Part shown: positions 57,101-64,000 of the stretch, in pieces
Position numbering within the stretch: the first letter of the stretch is position 1
How the letters are laid out: every line of letters starts with the position of its first letter
Source of the DNA: Helichrysum umbraculigerum
Taxonomy: Eukaryota; Streptophyta; Magnoliopsida; Asterales; Asteraceae
Assembly: GCA_949592205.1 (NCBI GenBank)
Contig: CATIUR010000004.1
Coordinates: forward strand, 81,505,337-81,569,336
Reading direction: 5' to 3'
DNA: 64,000 nt
Made by a program: the position numbers and the translations under genes
The notes under the pieces: generated by a model
Told to the model about the DNA's origin: nothing
The model's input: the letters and a program-made list of their open reading frames with translations, nothing else
The model's database searches: none

Positions 57101-58645
57101 TCTCAGAAATTTTCGGGTTTTTAAGCAGGAGATTATATTGAGTCTCGTCCCACCGGTCTCCCCCTGTATGATCAAGGTTCCACCGACGGCGAGTGGAATA
57201 CGGACGATCTTATCGTAACAAACAATTTCAGCTCGGTGTTTGGACAACCAGTCCATTCCAATGATGACGTCGAAACTCCTGATTACAATGGGTACAAGGT
57301 CGATTGAGAAGGTTTCGTCAGCTAGGTTTAAAGTGCAATTAGGTATCACACTATTGGTTTCGATAAGTTTCCCATTTGCTAGCTCTACAGTGTACTTAAC
57401 ATCTAAGGCAACAGGAGTGATGTCAAGTAATGGGCAAAAGTCATCGGAGATAAAGCTTCTATCAGCACCAGTATCAAATAGAACAGAAGCAGTTAAGTTG
57501 TTGAGGAGGAACATACCCGAGACCACATTCGGGTCTTGGCGGGCGTCCCCGGATTTGATGACGAAGGCTCTGCTTCGGGTGTTGTTGTTGTTGCTATTGC
57601 GGTTGTTGCTGCTGTTGTTGTTGTTGTTATTCTTCAGCTTTGGGCACGTGTCCCTGAAGTGCCCGGGTTTCCCACACTCAAAGCAGACTTTGGGTGGTCT
57701 GGTGTTGTTGTTGGAATTGTTGTTGGCAGGTGAATTGCAATCTTTGGTGAGGTGGCCGTACCTCTTGCAGTTGTTGCAAAAGGGACCACAGGAACCTTCA
57801 TGGTGACGACTGCACTTGGAACAATAGGGTTTGTTCCCAGTGTAGCCCCGTGTGATGTCTGTGGTGGTGTTGTAGGCTTTGATGGTGTCGGGTTTCTTGT
57901 TTTGTTGGCTGGAGTGGTTATTGTGGTAGTCAAACCACTTTCGCTTGTTGTTTTGGGAGGATGAAGTGGGTGGTTCAGAATCTTGGCTCATGGACATCAG
58001 ATCTTGGGCCAATAGAATTGCACCGTCAATGGTGGTTTGGTTGGAAGAGGCAACATGCCCCCGAACAGGCTCAGGAAGGCCAAGGATGTACTTCGTGATT
58101 TTATCAGGTTCTGTGCTAACCATGGCTGGACGGAGGGCAGCGAGTTGCTGGAATCTGGTGGTATAACCATCGATATCACCACCCTGAACCTTTAGGTTCC
58201 AGAACTCCTCGTCCAGCTTTTGGAGTTTAGCGATTGAGCAGTATTTGGCAGTGAGTTTTGCTTTCAAGTCCTCCCAAGAGAGTTGGTAGGCAGTGTCAGC
58301 ACCCACTGATTGGGTATATGAATTCCACAAAGAGTGGGCATCATCTTCAAGAGAGCAGGTGGCGAAGTTTACTTTGTCGTTCTCCACGCATTTGCTGACA
58401 CGGAAAACAGTTTCCATTTTCTCGAACCATCTGATAAGTCCGATGGCTCCTTCAGAACCCTTGAAGCTGGAGGGTTTGCAGCTTTGAAAGTCCTTGTAAC
58501 AACAAGGTTTAGCAGTAGTGGTTTCAGCGGCATCGCTGTTTCTGGTGGAGTTTTGTGGGGTATTCCGAGCCAAGGCTTCAGTAATAGCCTGGGTTATAAG
58601 CGATGTAAGCTGAGCATCGGTGTATGGTCTTGACTTTGGCGGCAT
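54185..58645 (-). pseudogene. gag-pol: gypsy D gag-pol, one stop and a lost integrase Asp
   Basis: A continuous frame of about 1,486 codons from MPPKSRPYTDAQLTSL at 58645 to 54185, broken only by TAG at 56870-56872 at the start of RT. All three Gag zinc motifs are intact. Protease DTGADRSFIS near 57480; RT FVDD at 56462-56473; RNase H DASHQGLGC near 56025; integrase finger CLTCSK near 55345; chromodomain-like tail. The second catalytic Asp of the integrase is Tyr (SYRDARF, codon 55064-55066; C has SDRDARF). RT could be intact apart from the stop, but the integrase would be inactive even with readthrough. Confidence 0.9.
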
Positions 58646-58935
58646 GATTCTTCAATAAAAGAAATGAAGATACATGAGATTTCGTAGGACAGTTGTATTT
58701 GTTATAGATGTACATGTATAAAAGCAGTAATACATGACATCAACATGGAAAAATGACAATTAATTATGAGTTGAACAACAAGGACTATTTGATAGCTAAT
58801 ATGAGTTCAAAGGTTACATCCTACAGAGTTATTACAAAAGGCGTCGGGAATTGTTACATCCGACCGAATTTTAGAGTAGCGCGTAGATAGTTACTAGATT
58901 ACAGGATAGATTACAAGACAAAGACTACACTAGTC

Positions 58936-59421
58936 TTAACGTAGATTAATTTGTTCCATCATCGTGACAAGACGGTCCACAGTGTTTGCAAGTCTGCTAG
59001 CTTGACGGGCGTTATCTTCTCCTAGTGCTAGTCGTTGTGTTAGTCCACGGGCATACTCTTCTGCTTCATGTGAACGATGTTCACACTCTTCCATCCTTTG
59101 ACGCAGGAGGGCATTTTCCACGCTTATCGCTATTACTTGGTTGCGAAGGACATCCATGTTGTTATTTGTGGTTTCCAGGTCGTCGGAGACTTGTTCGATG
59201 CGTTCAAGGGATGTAAGTCACCAGTTTTCGTTCGTTTCCTGCAGCACGACATCCATGGTGCGAAGTCGCTGCTCGTGTTGGTTCACCCTAGCGGCTAAGG
59301 CCGGAAAGGTGAAGTGAGTGGGGTACGGGCCAGCTCGAGGCAACCTGTTGTTCCTCCTTGCTACCCTTGGGTTCTGCGACCCGGATTGAGAGCGAGATGA
59401 GTTTGATGGTGTGTTTGCCAT
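58936..59421 (-). pseudogene. pre-gag coiled-coil ORF of element D, one stop
   Basis: Same 161-codon frame as C (MANTPSNSSRSQSGSQNP...MMEQINLR), with one TGA at 59218-59220 where C has Arg. Otherwise nearly identical to C, including ECEHRSHEAEEYARGL. It lies 290 bp before gag on the same strand. Confidence 0.7.
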
Positions 59422-59733
59422 TTCTGAGATAAAGCGTTAGTAAGATTGAGGCCTATATTCATATAGTTCCTATATAATATAGCCTATTGAGTGTCTAGCA
59501 TAAACATGTTTAAGTCTCGGTTCTCTCGAGGTCAGAGTCTTCTATTGTACCCTGTTCAGCCATAACTACTTTCAGATCTTACATCATCTTTGCTTAATTG
59601 TACATAGTTGATCAGGCTATCTTAAATTAAACTCGTATGACGAAATTACTGAACCAGTTATACCTAATAAGGAATACCGCCTAATGGTCATAGTCTAGGT
59701 CCACTAAATGCAACCTAGTTCACTATAACCTTA

Positions 59734-59746
59734 GGCTCTGATACCA
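59734..59746 (-). promoter_or_regulatory. gypsy D primer binding site (initiator tRNA-Met)
   Basis: TGGTATCAGAGCC on the element strand, three bases from the LTR; full match, unlike C. Confidence 0.95.
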
Positions 59747-59749
59747 ATC

Positions 59750-62267
59750 TGTAACACCCCCAAATTTGATGATTTGCGGAAGCTTGATTTGGGTGTTACT
59801 AATCAATAACAAAGCACAAAGATATATAGTAAACGACTCTATATGCGTCGTTTTAACAAAATATATTGATAATAGAAATGTTTACAACATTTAAAGCTTT
59901 ACATAGCTCGAGTTTAAATAAAATGAGATTTCAGTACATAAGTACTTGTACAAAAATATACTAATGCAAGAAAATCTCAATCGTCTGTATGCTGACTCGA
60001 GCTAAAGTCCTGAAGCAGAGACATCCTACTGCTTGGTACCTGCGATATATGCTAAAAGGTCAGCTAAAAGCTGGTGAGCTCACAGGTTTGAAATCAGTTA
60101 ATATAGTATGAACCGCAAGATTTAAATAATGAATTGCATCCAGCAATTAAATAATGAATTGCATCCAGCAATTAAATGATAGTCATCGTGTATACAGCCA
60201 TGAGCACATAGTTGAGCTTAACTCGAGGGCCGGGTCCCCTATAGAGAATTCCGGGCGAGGTTGCCTCCACGAATGCCTAATCCACATTCGTCTTCCCAAA
60301 TATTAGTACGTCCGTTTACCCGGTTAGTGCTTGCTAACCCGGACGAGGTGGGTCAATCCTATATGGTACCATATACTAATATTCACGCTACAACGTATTA
60401 ACAACTATGCTGACGGAGGACTTTAAATGATTAGTTTCGAAAAACTCATGTAGTATATGAAAAGTTGGTACTTGCGTTCACATGTTAAAAGTTGAGCAGT
60501 ATATCACACCCCTGAGTAAAACAGTAAAAAGAGGGGCTATGAGACTCACCTGAGTCGTTGAGTTTATGAAAATAAACTGAGAATGATTAGCCGAGAATCG
60601 AAGTCCAAAGACTTGTAACCTGAGGGTGTCCACGACACGCGATGGTTATAATATGCGAAGGTATCTAATAAGACTACCTTGTAGTTGTTCGTCCAACTAT
60701 AATGTCCAAATTACATTTAGTTGATTTATTCGAATGTTTGAAAATATGTACGGCCCGTTGGTGACGGATTTGTAATAATAATCTCAACTATTATCATTTT
60801 GATTTCGTGTCGTTTTACTTGAAAAATGTGTTTTGATTGTGTTTTAGAAGCCGTTACGGAATCTAAGTACGGGGGTCCGGGGGCAGCGCCCCTGGTAGCG
60901 GGGTCCAAGGGGCGGCAGCCCCTGGCGGGGTCCAAGGGGCAGAGCCCCTGGCTGGGGTCGAGCTGCCAGGTCAGCTTGGAAAATTTTTATTTCTACTATA
61001 TTGCTTTGACGAAAAACGCATTTGGATCCGAATTTTGGGTAAAATCGAGTGATAAAATTTAGGGTCTCGACACTTAGTGAAAATCTGTGTTTTCTGGTTT
61101 GTGCGACGTTGGATACGACGTTGGGTGCGACGTCGCAGATCCTGACTGCGACGTTGGGCACGGCGTCGCTATGTGCGACTTTCGCAACTTAATGCGACGT
61201 TGTACGTGGCGTCGCTATAGGCGACGTTGTTGATTTCAGCGACGTAAGGGTTTGCGTCGCTAAGTGCGACGTTCGCAAGTCAATGCGACGTAATAGGCTG
61301 CGTCGCTATAAGCGACGCTGAGAGATATTAGCGACGTTGCAGCTGACGTCGCAATCGGGCCAAGCCAAGTGCGACGTCGGGGTCTGTTACGATTTCGGTG
61401 GCCGGAAAAACGGCCGAGAGGCTTCCGTTTGGTCTAAATCTTTTACCCAACCCATTTTTGGACATAATAAGTTGATACAAACCATAAAAACTTAAAAATG
61501 AGTAAAAACGGAGAGTTTCAGGTTTTGTCAGAAACTTACAAAGTGCCGAAACGAAATTCCGGAAAGATAGGATGATAGATCGTGGTGTCGTGGTCGTTTT
61601 CTTCCAAAGGAGTATTATAATCCGAGGCCGTTTGATGTTGTTATTTTGCGATTTTGTAGGAATTGTGGAGGTGGTGGTGATTAGAGAGAAAGAAAAGAGA
61701 GAGAAAAGAGAAAGAGAGAATGAGTGAGAAATGAGAGGAGGAGAAGAGAGGTGGGGGTTTTTACCTCCACTTTTCAGTCTCCGCTCTCCGTGTGGTGTTC
61801 GTTTGCTCCGTCGTTTAAACGTTAAATAATTATTTTATATATTAAATGGTATGTTTTAAAATGCAAATTATTATGCGATATTCTATTTAAATATTTTACA
61901 AATCAATTTATATTTGAGTTTTGTTTGTATTAAATGGTATGGTTTCTACCTCCACTTTTCAGTCTCAGCTTTTAATATTTTGAATTGTGTAAGTTTTGTT
62001 TGTACGATACGAATGAATATGAAATATTATCATAATAATATTTTTGACATAAAAGTGTTATTTAATAAAATTGGTCACCAACGTCCGTATTAAATTGAAT
62101 CGAAATACATTCGATTTAAATTGCGTACGATTTAACCAAATCACATTTTCGTATATATTCAACAATATATATAATTCGATACATTAATTAGCCTAACACG
62201 GAACTAATTACATGTATTAACATCTGGTTAGGCACTAATTACTAGTCCTAATTTGGCGGGTGTTACA
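59750..62267 (-). repeat. gypsy D LTR, second copy
   Basis: Same length as the first copy and collinear with it base for base at +10,830. GC module 60871-60968, dyad array 61101-61380. Confidence 0.95.
61101..61380. repeat. GCGACGTT dyad array, D LTR second copy
   Basis: Copy of 50271-50550 with one substitution. Confidence 0.85.
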
Positions 62268-62281
62268 TTCTCCCCCTGTTA

Positions 62282-64000
62282 TGTGACACCCGTCAAATTA
62301 GGACTAGTTTTTAGTTCCTAATCATTTAGAAATAAGTGTAATTAGTTCTATCTATTAGGCTAATTGTATGTATCAAAATATATATTGTTGAATATATATC
62401 AATACGCGATTATATTTAATCGTTCATTTTCAAATCGGTCAAATTTCCGATTCATTTATACGGCATTGGTGAAAATCAAATATTAAGTAATACCGAATGA
62501 TTATTTAATATCTACATATTTATTATATATTATTTTGATAATATATAAAGTATTCGTATCGTACTAATGTAAAACATTCGCAACAAAACATATAAATAAT
62601 GTATTATTATCGGAGATATTAATTATTATTTACATTAGATAAAACAAAACATATTTCGTTTTACAACATTTTACTCAAACGCAACGAAACCACTCGAATA
62701 GTATCCGTCTCTAAAACGTAAAACAAAGATATATTATTATATCTCATCAAAGGTATTTTTATAAAATACTTCCAATAAAAGTATAAACGAATTCATTTTT
62801 AGGAATTTAGCGATTTAAAACATTATACTACTTTTCGATCGGGTACAAAAACACGGGTATTTTGTACTACGAAATTTAGCCAACTAACTCAAATAATTGA
62901 GTTAGCCGGCTATACCATACGCCCCCTTTTCATATCCATTTCATTTTCATTTTTCAAAACCCTCAATCTCTCTCTCGGCTAAACTAACACCAACACCAAA
63001 AATTAAACAATAACAATATCAATCATCACCATCATCTTCGTGGATCATCATCATCGTCGTCTCCTTCGTTTTCATCATCATCACCAAGCTCCATCTCCAC
63101 TTTTAGCTCCATTTTCAAATTGTAAGGAACCACTAACTATTTTGTTATAATATCGTGTTTAAATAACGTATATTATCATGTATTAACGTTAGGATTGATG
63201 ATTGTTAGTTAAATTGCGGATTAGATGGGTTTGGGTGAATTTTTGGAACGACATACTTGAACCAGACCTCGGAATACGGCGTATTCAAGGGAATACGGCG
63301 TATTCCCGCCAAGAAAACATGAACACGTCGTATTCAAGGGAATACGGCGTATTCCCTCTATTTTTCATGAATACGGTCGTATTCAAATGAATACGGCGTA
63401 TTCCCTCTATTTTTCATGAATACGGTCGTATTCAAATGAATACGGCGTATTCCCCACAAATGCCACCAATCCGGCGGATTCCCCCTATATATTTCATGAT
63501 CCAACGGATCAATAAACTAGCCCTGTGAATTCTAGCTAAAACAGAACATGTAAATTTTCGAAAACGTCGACGATGTAACAACTTAAAACAGGGTAGCTTC
63601 TCGATGAAAAATTTATTGTAACGGATTGGGCTCAAATTCGCTCGGTCATTCAAAAACAACCCAATGGACAAGGCTAAGTACCTTAGCCTAGTCAGTTTTA
63701 GGCCATCCGGAGTCATCTAGGGGTCCAAAATGGCATATTTTAGTTTTCGGACCTCCGTTTTTCCATAAACTTAACTAAAGGTTTACACTAAGTGTCTGAC
63801 ATCGCGACATATTTCATACTTATATGATACAACATTTAAACACTTCAAATATGCTTTTATAAGTTCACAACAAATGAAAGTAGTAATAATAATTGAAGAA
63901 TTATTATTTCAATCAATCACCAATGGGCCGTAAACATTTTCACAAACTCAAACATAATCATTAACCAAAGTGTTTGGTCATAACTAGTTAATGGGATAAC
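62282..64000 (+). mobile_element. solo LTR E, second copy, cut by window end
   Basis: Preceded by D polypurine tract and TGTTA exactly as at 51438-51451. Collinear with 51452-53170. Palindrome array at 63272-63452. Confidence 0.95.
63272..63452. repeat. GAATACG palindrome array, second E copy
   Basis: Same as 52442-52622; the only difference noted is a C to A change just after the second dyad. Confidence 0.9.

Larger units (their letters stand above)
48920..64000 (-). mobile_element. tandem array of gypsy D (LTR-internal-LTR-internal...)
   Basis: The LTR at 48920-51437 is followed by an internal region (51438-59749, including solo LTR E) and a second LTR at 59750-62267. Instead of a target duplication, the second LTR is followed by the internal region again (62268 to the window end). 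The period is exactly 10,830 bp with no indel over the 4.25 kb compared, and three substitutions found (49462/60292, 50468/61298, about 52482/63312). This is the product expected from unequal recombination between LTRs; an assembly duplication is the alternative. Confidence 0.85.

Overview
The window is plant nuclear DNA, very probably from a eudicot and most likely Asteraceae. The evidence is one intact-looking HD-Zip class I homeobox gene of the ATHB13/HaHB1 type with normal GT-AG introns, set in a dense nest of plant LTR retrotransposons, MITEs, a MULE and a SINE. The family-level assignment is an inference; nothing here fixes the species. I see no tRNA, rRNA or prokaryotic features.

Layout, left to right. 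1-1818: old intergenic DNA with a possible gene fragment, a Stowaway MITE (331-583), an AT microsatellite and a CACTA-like end. 1819-8315: a minus-strand Ty1/copia element with unusually short 166-bp LTRs, a TTACG target-site duplication (TSD) and decayed gag and pol. 8636-28113: Ty3/gypsy element A (plus strand, TSD CAATG). A second gypsy element, B (18238-27294, TSD TCAGG), is nested in its 3' LTR. B is non-autonomous: it keeps gag, has no protease, RT or integrase, and carries a second coiled-coil/zinc-knuckle ORF. 28747-32340: a non-autonomous MULE with about 125-bp TIRs and a 9-bp TSD. 34195-44772: gypsy element C (minus strand, TSD GAGCC), which split a tRNA-type SINE. 45340-47318: the HD-Zip I gene, about 570 bp downstream of C. 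47663-48528: a MITE, then CACTA-like ends. 48920 to the window edge: gypsy element D (minus strand) in a tandem LTR-internal-LTR-internal arrangement with a period of exactly 10,830 bp. A solo LTR (E) of a related family sits in the internal region at the same TSD in both units.

A, B, C, D and E share one LTR architecture although their sequences have diverged. It runs: a CT-rich leader; a GTAAG splice-donor-like site; an array of short CG-centred dyads whose motif is family-specific; in A, C and D a GC-rich hairpin module; a CAGGTGAGT site; a branch-point/CAG acceptor-like site; and a terminal hairpin whose stem covaries between A-D and E. A, C and D also carry an extra coiled-coil ORF of about 161-170 codons between the 5' LTR and gag.

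The most promising candidates for an undescribed system are the LTR dyad arrays together with the possible LTR intron, the covarying terminal hairpin and the pre-gag ORF. The dyad arrays are especially notable because near-identical elements C and D carry different array types. The elements act as a set: B lacks enzymes and would need A-like relatives to move, and all gypsy copies seen here have coding lesions. Insertion order can be read from the nesting: SINE before C, A before B, D before E, and E before the D tandem duplication.
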